Source: Amycolatopsis rifamycinica (GTDB taxonomy: Bacteria; Actinomycetota; Actinomycetes; Mycobacteriales; Pseudonocardiaceae). Taken from it: DNA of 64,000 nucleotides. Shown piece by piece: positions 17,733 to 26,976 of this stretch (the stretch's first letter is position 1; each line of letters opens with the position of its first letter). The stretch covers positions 1-64,000 of the forward strand of contig NZ_JMQI01000001.1 in NCBI RefSeq assembly GCF_000695625.1, in the 5' to 3' direction. The notes below the pieces were generated by a model that worked only from the letters and a program-made list of their open reading frames with translations, ran no database searches and had not been told where the DNA came from. Position numbers and translations under genes: made by a program.

Positions 17733-18893
17733 ATGACGACTGCCCAGGCCACGCTCGAGGCCCCCGCCCGCGCTGCGAGACCGGGCGGCAAAGCGCCCTA
17801 CCTCCACCAGATCGACCTGTTCCGGTTGATCACGTTCGCCTGCGTCATCCTCATCCACGTGGTGGGCGCGACGAACTTCGCGCAGGACGTCGGCGCCAAC
17901 GCCGTCGAGACGCCGCTGCACTTCACCCGGGAAGCCTTCTTCGCGCTGACCGGCTTCGTGCTGGTCTTCCAGAACCGCCGCCGCGAGTTCACCGCCGGTG
18001 ACTTCTGGCGTCGGCGGCTCCCGCTGGTCGCGACCCCCTACCTGGCGTGGTCGATGTTCTTCTGGGCGTACTCGCTGATCACCGGCGCGCAGCAGCCGGG
18101 CTCGCTCGAGGCGTCGATGCGCCTGCTGCTCAAGGACCTCGTCACCGGCGGAGCCTGGTACCACCTGTACTTCCTGCTGGTGACGATGCAGGTCTACCTG
18201 CTCTTCCCGCTGCTGATGAAGCTGCTGCGGGCGACCGGGGGCAGGCACAAGTGGCTGCTGCTCGGCAGCGGGCTGGTGCAGGTCGGCGTCACGTTGTTCA
18301 TGACCTACCAGCCGCTGGGCGTCAGCTACGAGACGATCACCCACCTGTACGGCACGATCCTGCCGTACCAGTTCTACACGCTGTTCGGCGCCGTGGCGGC
18401 CATGCACTTCGAGACCGTGCACGCCTGGGCGGGGCGGCACCGGCTGCTGCTCGGCGGCGCACTCGTCGCGGTGCTGGCCGGCACCGAGTGGTACTACTTC
18501 CAGACTGTCCACAATGGAACTTTCCCGCAGGTGGCCAGCGATCCGTTCCAGCCGTACCTGATCCCGTGGTTCCTCACCGTGATCGCGGCGATCTACGCGT
18601 TCGCCACGCGGTGGGCGGCGCGCCGCCGCGAAGGCGGCCGCGGGGCCCGGGTGGTCTCGTGGGCGGCGAACCGCTCGTTCAGCGTCTTCCTCGTGCACCC
18701 GCTCGCGCTGGCCCTGCTCGGCCCGGCGATCCCGCACGTCGCGGAGCGGTTCGGCGCGCCGTGGCTCAGTGTGCTCATCTACCTGGCGACGATCGTCCTG
18801 ACGGTCGTGATCGTGGAGGTCCTGCGCCGGCTGCCCGGTAGCCGCGCGCTCACGGGCCGGCCGCGGCTGCGGCCGGCCAAGGTTGCGGCTTAA
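17733..18893 (+). CDS. Acyltransferase 3 family membrane protein
   Basis: 386 residues with about ten transmembrane segments. The family marker is at the N-terminus ([22 protein letters not shown]), including the His in the first membrane helix that is essential in this family. A loop with [15 protein letters not shown] follows. Relatives (OafA/YrhL, NodX) O-acylate cell-surface sugars or antibiotics from acyl-CoA at the membrane. The acceptor is unknown. The C-terminal [13 protein letters not shown] segment is also typical. It stands alone, with terminators or promoters on both sides, about 90 bp before pyrG. Confidence 0.85.
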   Translation: MTTAQATLEAPARAARPGGKAPYLHQIDLFRLITFACVILIHVVGATNFAQDVGANAVETPLHFTREAFFALTGFVLVFQNRRREFTAGDFWRRRLPLVATPYLAWSMFFWAYSLITGAQQPGSLEASMRLLLKDLVTGGAWYHLYFLLVTMQVYLLFPLLMKLLRATGGRHKWLLLGSGLVQVGVTLFMTYQPLGVSYETITHLYGTILPYQFYTLFGAVAAMHFETVHAWAGRHRLLLGGALVAVLAGTEWYYFQTVHNGTFPQVASDPFQPYLIPWFLTVIAAIYAFATRWAARRREGGRGARVVSWAANRSFSVFLVHPLALALLGPAIPHVAERFGAPWLSVLIYLATIVLTVVIVEVLRRLPGSRALTGRPRLRPAKVAA

Positions 18894-18982
18894 GTCACCC
18901 GGGTGGGTGGCTCAGGTCATATCCGGGGGCTCGGGCATGTCTGAGCGCGCGGATCCGCAGCGGTGGGATATGCTGGCGGCCC

Positions 18983-20683
18983 GTGGGACTTCAGTCACGG
19001 GCAACCAAGTACGTTTTTGTCACCGGAGGCGTCGCCTCCTCTCTGGGTAAGGGACTCACGGCCTCGAGCCTGGGGCAGCTCCTTACCGCACGCGGGCTTC
19101 GCGTCACGATGCAGAAGCTCGACCCCTATCTCAACGTCGACCCCGGGACGATGAACCCGTTCCAGCACGGCGAGGTGTTCGTCACCGACGACGGCGCCGA
19201 GACCGACCTCGACATCGGGCACTACGAGCGGTTCCTCGACCGCGATCTCGACGGCAAGGCCAACGTCACCACCGGCCAGGTCTACTCCGAGGTGATCGCC
19301 AAGGAGCGCCGCGGCGAGTACCTCGGCGACACCGTGCAGGTCATCCCGCACATCACCGACGAGATCAAGGCCCGGATCACCGCGGCCGCCGGGCCGGACG
19401 AGACCGGCCAGTCGCCCGACGTCGTCATCACCGAGGTCGGCGGCACGGTCGGCGACATCGAGTCCCTGCCGTTCCTGGAGGCCTGCCGCCAGGTCCGCCA
19501 CGACGTCGGCCGTGACCACTGCTTCTTCCTGCACGTCTCGCTGGTGCCGTACCTGGCGCCGTCGGGCGAGCTCAAGACGAAGCCGACCCAGCACTCGGTC
19601 GCCGCGCTGCGCAACATCGGCATCCAGCCCGACGCGCTGGTCTGCCGGGCCGACCGGGAGATCCCGGAGGACCTCAAGCGCAAGATCGGCCTGATGTGCG
19701 ACGTCGACACCGAGGCCGTCATCGCCTGCCCGGACGCGCGCTCCATCTACGACATCCCGAAGGTGCTGCACCGCGAGGCGCTCGACGCCTACGTGGTCCG
19801 CCGCCTCGGCCTGCCGTTCCGCGACGTCGACTGGACGGTGTGGGGCGACCTGCTCGACCGCGTGCACAACCCGAACGAGATCGTGCGGATCGCCGTGGTC
19901 GGCAAGTACATCGACCTGCCGGACGCCTACCTGTCGGTCACCGAGGCCCTGCGTGCGGGCGGGTTCGCCCACCGCGCCAAGGTCGAGATCGTCTGGGTCG
20001 CCTCCGACGACGCGCAGACCGCGTCCGGTGCCGCCTCCGTGCTGTCCGATGTGGACGGCGTGCTGATCCCGGGCGGGTTCGGCATCCGCGGCATCGAGGG
20101 CAAGGTCGGCGCGATCGAGTACGCGCGCACCCGCGGCGTCCCGCTGCTCGGCCTGTGCCTCGGCCTGCAGTGCATGGTCATCGAGGCCGCCCGGCACCTG
20201 GCCGGCATCGAGGACGCGGGTTCGTCGGAGTTCGACGAGAACACCAAGCACCCGGTGATCTCGACCATGGCCGACCAGCGCGACGTCGTCGCGGGAGAGC
20301 GGGACATGGGCGGCACCATGCGGCTCGGGGCGTACCCGGCGAAGCTCAAGGCGGGTTCGCAGGTCGCGAAGGCCTACGGCACCACCGAGGTCTCCGAGCG
20401 GCACCGGCACCGCTACGAGGTCAACAACGCCTACCGCAAGCAGCTCTCGGACGCGGGCCTGGTCTTCTCCGGCACCTCGCCGGACGACCGCCTGGTCGAG
20501 TTCGTGGAGCTGCCCGCCGACAAGCACCCGTTCTTCGTCGGCACGCAGGCGCACCCGGAGCTCAAGAGCCGCCCGACCCGCCCGCACCCGCTGTTCAGCG
20601 CGTTCGTCAAGGCCGTCGTCGACCGCAAGGTCGCCGAGCGGCTGCCGGTCGAGCTGCCCGAAGCCCCGGTGGCCGCCCGATGA
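18983..20683 (+). CDS. pyrG: CTP synthase (glutamine-hydrolysing)
   Basis: 566 residues. It converts UTP, ATP and glutamine to CTP. The synthetase domain starts with [16 protein letters not shown] (P-loop). The C-terminal glutaminase domain has its nucleophile in [11 protein letters not shown] and the His-Glu pair in [12 protein letters not shown]. Length is normal for actinobacteria. GTG 18983 is the start matching the family N-terminus; its ribosome binding site is weak. It overlaps the NUDIX gene by 4 bp, as in mycobacteria (Rv1699-Rv1700). Confidence 0.96.
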   Translation: MGLQSRATKYVFVTGGVASSLGKGLTASSLGQLLTARGLRVTMQKLDPYLNVDPGTMNPFQHGEVFVTDDGAETDLDIGHYERFLDRDLDGKANVTTGQVYSEVIAKERRGEYLGDTVQVIPHITDEIKARITAAAGPDETGQSPDVVITEVGGTVGDIESLPFLEACRQVRHDVGRDHCFFLHVSLVPYLAPSGELKTKPTQHSVAALRNIGIQPDALVCRADREIPEDLKRKIGLMCDVDTEAVIACPDARSIYDIPKVLHREALDAYVVRRLGLPFRDVDWTVWGDLLDRVHNPNEIVRIAVVGKYIDLPDAYLSVTEALRAGGFAHRAKVEIVWVASDDAQTASGAASVLSDVDGVLIPGGFGIRGIEGKVGAIEYARTRGVPLLGLCLGLQCMVIEAARHLAGIEDAGSSEFDENTKHPVISTMADQRDVVAGERDMGGTMRLGAYPAKLKAGSQVAKAYGTTEVSERHRHRYEVNNAYRKQLSDAGLVFSGTSPDDRLVEFVELPADKHPFFVGTQAHPELKSRPTRPHPLFSAFVKAVVDRKVAERLPVELPEAPVAAR

Positions 20684-21309
20684 GCGCGCCGGGCGAGCAC
20701 GAGTTCAGCGTCGCGTCGAGCCGCGACGTCCACATCGGACGCGTCGTCGGCCTGCGGATCGACGACGTCGTGATGCCGGGTGGGGACACCGCGGTCCGCG
20801 AGGTGATCGAGCACCTCGGCGCGGTGGCGATCGTCGCGCTGGACGAAGACCAGCAGGTCACGCTCATCCACCAGTACCGGCACCCGATCGGGCGCCGGCT
20901 GTGGGAGCTGCCCGCGGGCCTCATCGACCACCTCGGCGAGGACCCGGTCGGCACGGCCAAGCGCGAGCTCGTCGAAGAGGCCGGCCTGGCCGCGGCGGAC
21001 TGGGTGACCCTGGTCGACGTCGCGGCGTCACCCGGCTTCACCGACGAGGTCGTGCGGGTGTTCCTCGCCCGCGGGCTGTCCGATGTGGACCGCGAGGTGC
21101 TCGGCGAGGAGGAAGCCGACCTGGTCATCCGCAAGTTCCCGCTCGCCGAAGCGGTCCGGATGGCCCTGGCGGGCGAGCTGCTCAACGGCGCCACCGTGTC
21201 CGGGGTGCTGGCCACGCACGCGGTGCTCACCGGCGTGGCTTCGCCGCGGCCGGCGGACGCGCCGTGGGAGGACCGCCCGACGGCGTTCGCCAAGCGCAAG
21301 CAAGCCTGA
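20680..21309 (+). CDS. NUDIX hydrolase, probable ADP-ribose pyrophosphatase
   Basis: 209 residues. The Nudix helix is clear, with RELVEEAGL as the catalytic half and the upstream glycine in [13 protein letters not shown]. That glycine spacing is as in ADP-ribose pyrophosphatases, and the position equals Rv1700, which hydrolyses ADP-ribose to AMP and ribose 5-phosphate. The [14 protein letters not shown] segment after the box carries the residues used by this subfamily for substrate recognition. The start overlaps the pyrG stop. A hairpin follows. Confidence 0.88.
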   Translation: MSAPGEHEFSVASSRDVHIGRVVGLRIDDVVMPGGDTAVREVIEHLGAVAIVALDEDQQVTLIHQYRHPIGRRLWELPAGLIDHLGEDPVGTAKRELVEEAGLAAADWVTLVDVAASPGFTDEVVRVFLARGLSDVDREVLGEEEADLVIRKFPLAEAVRMALAGELLNGATVSGVLATHAVLTGVASPRPADAPWEDRPTAFAKRKQA

Positions 21310-21316
21310 CCCGCTC

Positions 21317-21344
21317 CGCTGCGTCCCGGCTCAGGGGCGCAGCG
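21317..21344. terminator. Terminator hairpin between NUDIX gene and DUF1707/TM2 gene
   Basis: The stem CGCTGCGTCCC (21317-21327) pairs with GGGGCGCAGCG (21334-21344), 11 bp with one G-T wobble and a 6-nt loop. It sits between convergent genes and overlaps the stop codon of the leftward gene. Confidence 0.65.
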
Positions 21345-21852
21345 GGCGGCCTTCGGCGTCCGTTCCGCCGTTGACCAGCAGCACGACGCCGTCGATGATC
21401 GGCCACAGGATGCCGACCCCGGTGCAGAACGTGGCGAAGAGCTGGGCCACGCCCAGCCCGGTCTGGCCGGTGTAGAACCGGCCGACGCCGAAGGGCAGCA
21501 CGATCTGCAGCACGCCGGCCACCGTCTTCGACCGGTGTGAGTACGGCACGGGCATCGGCTGCGAGTACGGCATCGGCGCCGGTGGCGCGTACGGATCCGG
21601 CCCGTACACCGGCAGCTGCGTGGTGGGTTGCGCGTACGGCGGTGTCGCCGGCGGCCCGAAGAAGCCCGGGTGCGGGTGCGGCAGGTCGCGGAACAGCGGC
21701 CGCAGGTCGCCGAGCGTCGTCGCCGCGTAGGCGTCCGTCACCCGCGTCTCGTACTCGTCCGGCGTGATGCGGCCCATGCCGAAGTGGTCGGCGAGCAGCC
21801 TCGCGGCTTCCTCCCGCTCGGCCGTCCCGATGCGCAGTTCGTCGGACCCCAT
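21331..21852 (-). CDS. DUF1707 / TM2 domain-containing membrane protein
   Basis: 173 residues. The N-terminal ~55 residues are DUF1707 ([37 protein letters not shown]), a small domain found in many actinobacterial SHOCT-like proteins. A Pro/Tyr-rich linker follows, and then a TM2 region of two membrane helices with the [17 protein letters not shown] turn. The C-terminal end is cytosolic or external, unknown. Function is not known; related proteins are often envelope-stress accessories. I chose ATG 21852; an upstream in-frame GTG at 21876 is possible. It interrupts the conserved NUDIX-xerD neighbourhood. Confidence 0.78.
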   Translation of the reverse strand: MGSDELRIGTAEREEAARLLADHFGMGRITPDEYETRVTDAYAATTLGDLRPLFRDLPHPHPGFFGPPATPPYAQPTTQLPVYGPDPYAPPAPMPYSQPMPVPYSHRSKTVAGVLQIVLPFGVGRFYTGQTGLGVAQLFATFCTGVGILWPIIDGVVLLVNGGTDAEGRPLRP

Positions 21853-21929
21853 GGCTCCACGGTAACCGCGTGCCACCGGGAACGGGGTTTCTGCCGGGTC
21901 ACGACCGCCGCGCGGCCTATGGTGACGGC

Positions 21930-22859
21930 GTGGCAGCCCCGGGCAGCACCGACGGCGTGATCGCCGCGTACCTCGACCACCTCGTCGTCGAACGCGGCAC
22001 CGCGCGCAACACCCTGGACAGCTACGCCCGCGACCTGCGCCGGTACGCCGCGCACCTGGACGGCCTGGGCGTCGCGAAGATCGCCGACGTCACCTCCGCG
22101 CACGTCACGGCTTTCGGTGCCGCCCTGCGCGAGGGCGACGACGAGCACAAGCCGCTCGCCGCGTCGTCGGCCGCCCGTGCCCTGGTCGCCGTGCGGGGCC
22201 TGCACAAGTTCGCGCACGCCGAGGGCCTCACCGAGCACAACCCGGCCCGCGAAGTCCGGCCGCCGACGCCGGCCAAGCGGCTGCCCAAGGCGCTGCCGGT
22301 CGACGACGTGCTGCGGCTGCTCGAAACCCCGCCGCCCGACGGCGAGCGCCCGCTGCGCGACCGGGCCCTGCTGGAGGTGCTCTACTCCACCGGCGCCCGG
22401 ATCTCCGAGGCGGTCGGCCTGGACGTCGACGACGTCGACGCCGCCGAGCGGACCGTGCTGCTCGACGGCAAGGGCGGCAAGCAGCGGCTGGTGCCGATCG
22501 GCCGTCCGGCGCTCGCCGCGTTGCACGCCTACACCGTCCGTGCCCGTCCGGCGCTCGCGGCGCACGGCCGGGGCACGGCGGCGCTGTTCCTCAACGCCCG
22601 CGGCAGCAGGCTGTCGCGGCAGAGCGCGTGGCAGGTCCTCAAGGACACCGCCGAGCGAGCGGGGATCAGCGCCGTCGTGTCGCCGCACACGCTCCGCCAC
22701 TCCTTCGCCACGCACCTGCTCGAAGGCGGCGCCGATGTCCGCGTCGTCCAGGAACTGCTCGGCCACGCGTCGGTGACGACGACCCAGGTGTACACGCTGG
22801 TCACGGTCAACACCCTGCGCGAGGTGTACGCGACGGCGCACCCGCGGGCGTTGGGCTAG
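21930..22859 (+). CDS. xerD: Site-specific tyrosine recombinase XerD
   Basis: 309 residues. An N-terminal SAM-like DNA-binding domain ([20 protein letters not shown]) precedes the catalytic domain. Catalytic residues are R157 in TGARISE, the Lys in GKGGKQR, the [12 protein letters not shown] box (His and second Arg) and the nucleophile Tyr in [10 protein letters not shown]. Length and position (Rv1701 slot, before parA-scpAB) mark it as the chromosomal dimer-resolution enzyme, not a mobile-element integrase. GTG 21930 starts at the family N-terminus. It resolves chromosome dimers at dif together with a second recombinase. Confidence 0.92.
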   Translation: MAAPGSTDGVIAAYLDHLVVERGTARNTLDSYARDLRRYAAHLDGLGVAKIADVTSAHVTAFGAALREGDDEHKPLAASSAARALVAVRGLHKFAHAEGLTEHNPAREVRPPTPAKRLPKALPVDDVLRLLETPPPDGERPLRDRALLEVLYSTGARISEAVGLDVDDVDAAERTVLLDGKGGKQRLVPIGRPALAALHAYTVRARPALAAHGRGTAALFLNARGSRLSRQSAWQVLKDTAERAGISAVVSPHTLRHSFATHLLEGGADVRVVQELLGHASVTTTQVYTLVTVNTLREVYATAHPRALG

Positions 22860-23006
22860 ACGGCCCTAGAAAGCGACAAGAGCCTTCCCAGCCTGCACCG
22901 ACGGTCGAGTGACATTGCCCCGTCGAGTCCGGCGCGTTGCTTTGCCGGGGCTCCGACTCCGGACATAGGCTGCGGCGGACGCTGACGAACAAGGAGCTTT
23001 CGCGCC

Positions 23007-23978
23007 ATGTCGACACCGAACCAGCCGGCCCCTTCGGCCGAGTCCGCCGGGTCGGCGGCGGCGAACCTCAGCCAGGTCACCATCGCCACGCCCACGATCC
23101 ACGACGGCGACGAGCAGCAGGAGCGCAACGGCAAGAAGGTCAAGCTCGAAGGCATCGGCCCGACCGGCCGCCCGATCCGCGAGCACCCCGATCCGGCGCC
23201 GCTGGACAAGCACGGCCCGGCCAAGATCATGGCGATGTGCAACCAGAAGGGCGGCGTCGGCAAGACGACGTCGACCATCAACCTGGGTGCCGCCCTCGCC
23301 GAGTACGGGCGGAAGGTGCTGCTCGTCGACTTCGACCCGCAGGGCGCGCTCGCCGTCGGCCTCGGCATCCAGCCGCACGAGCTGGACCAGACGGTCTACA
23401 ACGCCATCATGGAGCGCTCGGTCAGCGCCACCGACGTGCTGATGAAAACCCGCGTCGAGGGCGTTGACCTGCTGCCGAGCAACATCGACCTGTCCGCCGC
23501 CGAGGTCCAGCTCGTCGCCGAGGTAGGGCGCGAGCACACGTTGTTACGGGTCCTGCGTCCGGTCATGAACGACTACGACTATGTTCTTGTCGACTGCCAG
23601 CCCTCGCTCGGCTTGCTCACGGTGAACGCGCTGACCGCCGCGGACGGCGTGATCATCCCGCTGGAGTGCGAGTTCTTCAGTCTGCGAGGCGTCGCCCTCC
23701 TGATCGACACCATCGAGAAGGTTCAGGAACGCCTCAACCCCAAACTGGACATAGTCGGGATTCTCGCCACCATGTACGACCCGAGAACCCTGCATTCGAA
23801 GGAGGTCATGGCTCGCGTGGTGGAGGCATTCGGCGAGACCGTGTTCGACACGGTCATCAACCGCACCGTGCGGTTCCCCGAGACGACGGTCGCGGGTGAG
23901 CCGATCACGACCTGGGCGCCCAAGTCGGCCGGCGCGGCGGCGTACCGCCAGCTGGCCCGCGAGGTGATCGCTCGGTGA
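23007..23978 (+). CDS. ParA/Soj family chromosome-partitioning ATPase
   Basis: 323 residues. An unusual ~70-residue polar N-terminal extension precedes the deviant Walker A motif KGGVGKT (residues 81-87). The A' motif (VLLVDFDPQGAL) and Walker B (YDYVLVDCQPSLGLLTVNAL) follow. This is the second ParA found beside scpAB in actinobacteria (Rv1708 position), distinct from the origin-proximal parAB. ATP-driven dimerisation and nonspecific DNA binding are expected. It is the first gene of a tightly overlapping operon: GTGA overlap with the next gene, then scpA, scpB and rluB. Confidence 0.9.
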   Translation: MSTPNQPAPSAESAGSAAANLSQVTIATPTIHDGDEQQERNGKKVKLEGIGPTGRPIREHPDPAPLDKHGPAKIMAMCNQKGGVGKTTSTINLGAALAEYGRKVLLVDFDPQGALAVGLGIQPHELDQTVYNAIMERSVSATDVLMKTRVEGVDLLPSNIDLSAAEVQLVAEVGREHTLLRVLRPVMNDYDYVLVDCQPSLGLLTVNALTAADGVIIPLECEFFSLRGVALLIDTIEKVQERLNPKLDIVGILATMYDPRTLHSKEVMARVVEAFGETVFDTVINRTVRFPETTVAGEPITTWAPKSAGAAAYRQLAREVIAR

Positions 23979-24406
23979 GCAGGCGCGCCTCCCTGCCCGG
24001 AGCGTCGGAACTCTTCCGCATCACCTCCAGCCCCGCTCTCGATCTCCCTCCCCAGGCCCCGCCCGGCCCGGCGCCCGCAGAACCCGGTGAAAACGGCAGC
24101 GGCAAGGCCAAGGGCAACGGCCGCAAGGAGCAGCTCGCCCGCAGCGGCGACGCGGCCCCGCACGGATCCGGCCGGACGAAGCACGATGCGAAAATCACCG
24201 TGTATGTCTCGGGCGACGAGCTCCTGGCCATGGAGCAGGCCCGGCTGACGTTGCGCGCGAAGCACGACCTGGTCGTCGACCGCGGCCGGCTGGTCCGCGA
24301 GGCCGTGGCGGTGCTGCTGGCCGACTTCGACCAGCACGGCGAGGAATCGGTGCTGGTGCAGCGGCTGCGGGTGGTCGGCTCAGACGGCGGCGAAACCGAG
24401 GGCTGA
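23975..24406 (+). CDS. Hypothetical protein with ribbon-helix-helix-like C-terminus, partner position to ParA
   Basis: 143 residues. Residues ~1-70 are disordered, Pro/Gly/Ala-rich. Residues ~75-120 read KITVYVSGDELLAMEQARL then VDRGRLVREAVAVLLADF. This pattern of one short strand with two amphipathic helices is that of MetJ/CopG-type ribbon-helix-helix DNA-binding proteins. I infer the fold from the pattern only. It overlaps both neighbours (GTGA with parA, TGATG with scpA), so it is made together with ParA. That suggests a DNA-binding partner for this ParA in place of ParB. I do not recognise it as a named family. Confidence 0.72.
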   Translation: MSRRASLPGASELFRITSSPALDLPPQAPPGPAPAEPGENGSGKAKGNGRKEQLARSGDAAPHGSGRTKHDAKITVYVSGDELLAMEQARLTLRAKHDLVVDRGRLVREAVAVLLADFDQHGEESVLVQRLRVVGSDGGETEG

Positions 24407-25308
24407 TGGACGAGCCGGCACCGGCTCCCGAGGACCAGGTCCCCGAACCGCACCAGACGGTGCACGGCGGGATGATCCCCGAAGGCGTCAACACCGAAGA
24501 GCTGAGCACGTCGAAGTTCAAGGTGCGGCTGGCCAACTTCGAGGGCCCGTTCGACCTGCTGCTGCAGCTGATCTCGCAGCACCAGCTCGACGTCACCGAG
24601 GTGGCGCTGCACCAGGTCACCGACGACTTCATCGCGTACACGCGCGCGCTGGGCAGTGACTGGAACCTCGACGAGACGACGGAGTTCCTGGTCATCGCGG
24701 CCACGCTCCTGGACCTGAAGGCGGCCCGGCTGCTGCCGTCGGCCGAGGTGGAGAGCGAAGACGACCTCGCGCTGCTCGAAGCCCGCGACCTGCTGTTCGC
24801 GCGGATCCTGCAGTACCGCGCCTACAAGCAGGTGGCGGCGCTGTTCGGCGAGCTGGAACAGAACGCGCTGCGGCGCTACCCGCGCTCGGTGGCGTTGGAG
24901 GAGCGGTTCGTCGGGCTGCTGCCCGAGGTCATGCTGGGGGTGACGCCGCAGCGGTTCGCCGACATCGCGGTGGCGGTGTTCCGGCCGAAGCCGCCGCCGA
25001 CGGTGTCGATCGCCCACATCCACATGGGCCGCATCTCGGTGCGCGAGCACGCGGCGATCCTGCGGGTGATGCTGGCCGAACGTGGCCAGGCGACGTTCGG
25101 CGAGCTGGTCGACGACTGCGAGCACACGGTGGAGATCGTGGCGCGCTTCCTGGCGCTGCTGGAGCTCTACCGCGAGGCGACGGTCCAGTTCGAGCAGAGC
25201 GAGGCACTGGCCGAGCTGCACGTCCGCTGGACGGGCGGCTCGAAGGAAGAAGCCTCCGCGGCGGCCGAGCTGGACCGCGCCGCCGGAGACGAAGAGGAGT
25301 ACGGGTGA
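24406..25308 (+). CDS. scpA: Segregation and condensation protein A
   Basis: 300 residues. This kleisin bridges the SMC dimer heads. The family core begins at FKVRLANFEGPFDLLLQLISQHQLDV, followed by FIAYTRALGS and TTEFLVIAATLLDLKAARLLP. The C-terminal winged-helix part binds the SMC head (RGQATFGELVDDCEHTVEIVARFLALLEL). Start and stop overlap the neighbouring genes, giving near-stoichiometric expression with scpB. A ~40-residue acidic N-terminal extension is present. Confidence 0.94.
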   Translation: MDEPAPAPEDQVPEPHQTVHGGMIPEGVNTEELSTSKFKVRLANFEGPFDLLLQLISQHQLDVTEVALHQVTDDFIAYTRALGSDWNLDETTEFLVIAATLLDLKAARLLPSAEVESEDDLALLEARDLLFARILQYRAYKQVAALFGELEQNALRRYPRSVALEERFVGLLPEVMLGVTPQRFADIAVAVFRPKPPPTVSIAHIHMGRISVREHAAILRVMLAERGQATFGELVDDCEHTVEIVARFLALLELYREATVQFEQSEALAELHVRWTGGSKEEASAAAELDRAAGDEEEYG

Positions 25309-26237
25309 GCCCGGAGAACAACGAGCAGGTGTCCCCGCCCGAACCGCCGGTGGGCGAACCGGCCGACGCCGCGGCGGAGCTGGCCCTGGGCGAGGCCCTG
25401 TCGGGCGAGCCGGTCACCGAGGACGGCGAGCCGCTCGACCCACTGCCCGAGGTCGCCGCCCCCGAGCCCGACCCCGAGGGGGCACTTTCACGTGAAAGTG
25501 CCCGGGAGACGGCGGCACTTTCACGTGAAAGTGCCCCCTCCGAGCCCGAGCCCGAGCCCGAGGCCGAGTCGGGGGTCGAGCCCGAGGCGGACCCGGCACT
25601 TTCACGTGAAAGTGCCGCGCGTGCCGAGCCGGGTCCGGAGGATCCCGAGGCCGATCTGGTGGCCGCCGGGGATGCCGACTCCCGGCCGGATGTCACCTCC
25701 GACGAGACCCTCGAAGCCGCGCTCGAGGCGCTTCTGCTCATCGTCGACTCGCCCGCGAGCGAAGAACTCCTCGCCGAGACCCTCGGGCAACCCCAGTCGC
25801 GGATCGTCGTCGCGCTGCGGACCATGGCGCAGAAGTTCACCGATCGGGCGTCCGGGATCGACCTGCGGCGCGTCGGCGAAGGGTGGCGGTTCTACACTAG
25901 GGACGTCTATGCCCCGTTCGTGGAGAAGCTCCTGCTGGACGGCCAGCGGTCGAAGCTGACCCGGGCCGCGCTGGAGAGCCTCGCCGTGATCGCGTACCGG
26001 CAGCCGGTGACCCGGGCCAGGGTCGCCGCGGTGCGCGGCGTGAACGTGGACGGCGTGATCCGGACGCTGCTCGCGCGCGGCCTCATCGAAGAGATGGGGA
26101 CCGATCCCGAGACGACCGGGACGCTGTACGTGACGACCGAGCTGTTCCTGGAGCGACTGGGGCTGTCGTCACTGAACGACCTGCCGCCGATCGCTCCGTT
26201 GCTACCCGAAGTGGACACCATCGATGACATCCAGTGA
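25305..26237 (+). CDS. scpB: Segregation and condensation protein B with repeat-bearing N-terminal extension
   Basis: 310 residues, long for ScpB (usually about 180-250). The family core starts near residue 130 (ETLEAALEALLLIVDSPASEELLAETLG) with two winged helices (SKLTRAALESLAVIAYRQPVTRA, GVNVDGVIRTLLARGLIEE). Residues 1-128 are an acidic, Pro/Glu-rich extension. Three ALSRESA peptides lie within it at about residues 59-104. Each is encoded by one copy of a 22-bp palindrome. The core is intact, so ScpB should function. GTG 25305 overlaps scpA; the 3' end overlaps rluB by 14 bp. Confidence 0.93.
   Translation: MSPENNEQVSPPEPPVGEPADAAAELALGEALSGEPVTEDGEPLDPLPEVAAPEPDPEGALSRESARETAALSRESAPSEPEPEPEAESGVEPEADPALSRESAARAEPGPEDPEADLVAAGDADSRPDVTSDETLEAALEALLLIVDSPASEELLAETLGQPQSRIVVALRTMAQKFTDRASGIDLRRVGEGWRFYTRDVYAPFVEKLLLDGQRSKLTRAALESLAVIAYRQPVTRARVAAVRGVNVDGVIRTLLARGLIEEMGTDPETTGTLYVTTELFLERLGLSSLNDLPPIAPLLPEVDTIDDIQ
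25481..25616. repeat. Three palindromic repeats inside scpB (core CACTTTCACGTGAAAGTG)
   Basis: Identical 22-bp perfect palindromes at 25481-25502, 25514-25535 and 25595-25616. Each is the 18-base core CACTTTCACGTGAAAGTG extended by GG on the left and CC on the right. Copy-to-copy steps are 33 and 81 bp, both multiples of three, so every copy reads ALSRESA in the scpB frame. The first step (22-bp palindrome plus 11-bp spacer) equals the step of the array at 61870-61958. Confidence 0.95.
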
Positions 26238-26976
26238 ACACCCCGACGGCGTCCGGCTGCAGAAGGTGCTGTCGCAGGCCGGGGTCGCCTCCCGGCGCGC
26301 GGCGGAAGACCTGATCGTCGCCGGCCGGGTCGCGGTGGACGGCGAGGTCGTCACCGAGCTGGGCCGCCGCGTCGACCCGGACAGCGCGATCATCCACGTC
26401 GACGGCACCCGCGTGAACCTCCGCGACGACCTCATCTACCTCGCCCTGAACAAGCCCAAGGGCGTGCACTCGACGATGTCGGACGACCGTGGCCGCCCCT
26501 GCGTCGGCGACTACCTGCGCGGCCGCTACGAAGAGACGCCCGGCGTCGTGCACGTCGGACGGCTCGACGAGAACACCGAGGGCCTGCTGCTGCTGACCAA
26601 CGACGGCGACCTCGGCCACCGGCTGATGCACCCGTCCTACCGGGTGCTGAAGACCTACCTCGCCGAGGTCGACGGCCTCGTCCCGCGCGGGCTCGGCAAG
26701 GAGCTGCGCAAGGGCTGGGAGCTGCCGGACGGCATCGTCAAGGTCGACCAGTTCCGCGTCAAGGACATGCACTCCGGCAAGTCGCTGGTGGAGCTGGTCA
26801 TCCACGAGGGCAAGAAGCACATCGTGCGCCGCCTGCTCAAGGACACCGGCCACCCGGTGCTCAAGCTGGTCCGCACGGCGGTCGGCGACGTCCAGCTCGG
26901 CAACCAGCGCGTCGGCTCGATCCGGCGGCTGACGAAGACCGAGGTGGGTGCGCTCTACCGCAACGTCGAGCTCTGA
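26224..26976 (+). CDS. rluB: rRNA pseudouridine synthase, RsuA/RluB family
   Basis: 250 residues. An S4 RNA-binding domain (residues ~8-65, GVRLQKVLSQAGVASRRAAED) is followed by the pseudouridine synthase domain with its catalytic Asp in GRLDENTEGLLLLTNDG and the RKEGKK-like VIHEGKKHIVRRLL motif. It modifies a uridine in large-subunit rRNA. The position after scpB is as in mycobacteria (Rv1711). It overlaps scpB by 14 bp and ends 22 bp inside the convergent methyltransferase gene. Confidence 0.92.
   Translation: MTSSEHPDGVRLQKVLSQAGVASRRAAEDLIVAGRVAVDGEVVTELGRRVDPDSAIIHVDGTRVNLRDDLIYLALNKPKGVHSTMSDDRGRPCVGDYLRGRYEETPGVVHVGRLDENTEGLLLLTNDGDLGHRLMHPSYRVLKTYLAEVDGLVPRGLGKELRKGWELPDGIVKVDQFRVKDMHSGKSLVELVIHEGKKHIVRRLLKDTGHPVLKLVRTAVGDVQLGNQRVGSIRRLTKTEVGALYRNVEL

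Noticed and set aside
21930..22859. Mobile-element integrase
   Set aside because: Length, motifs and position between the NUDIX gene and parA-scpAB match chromosomal XerD; no attachment repeats or tRNA lie nearby.
23007..23978. Integrated plasmid partition locus
   Set aside because: The ParA gene is embedded in the conserved scpA-scpB-rluB operon, as in other actinobacterial chromosomes.
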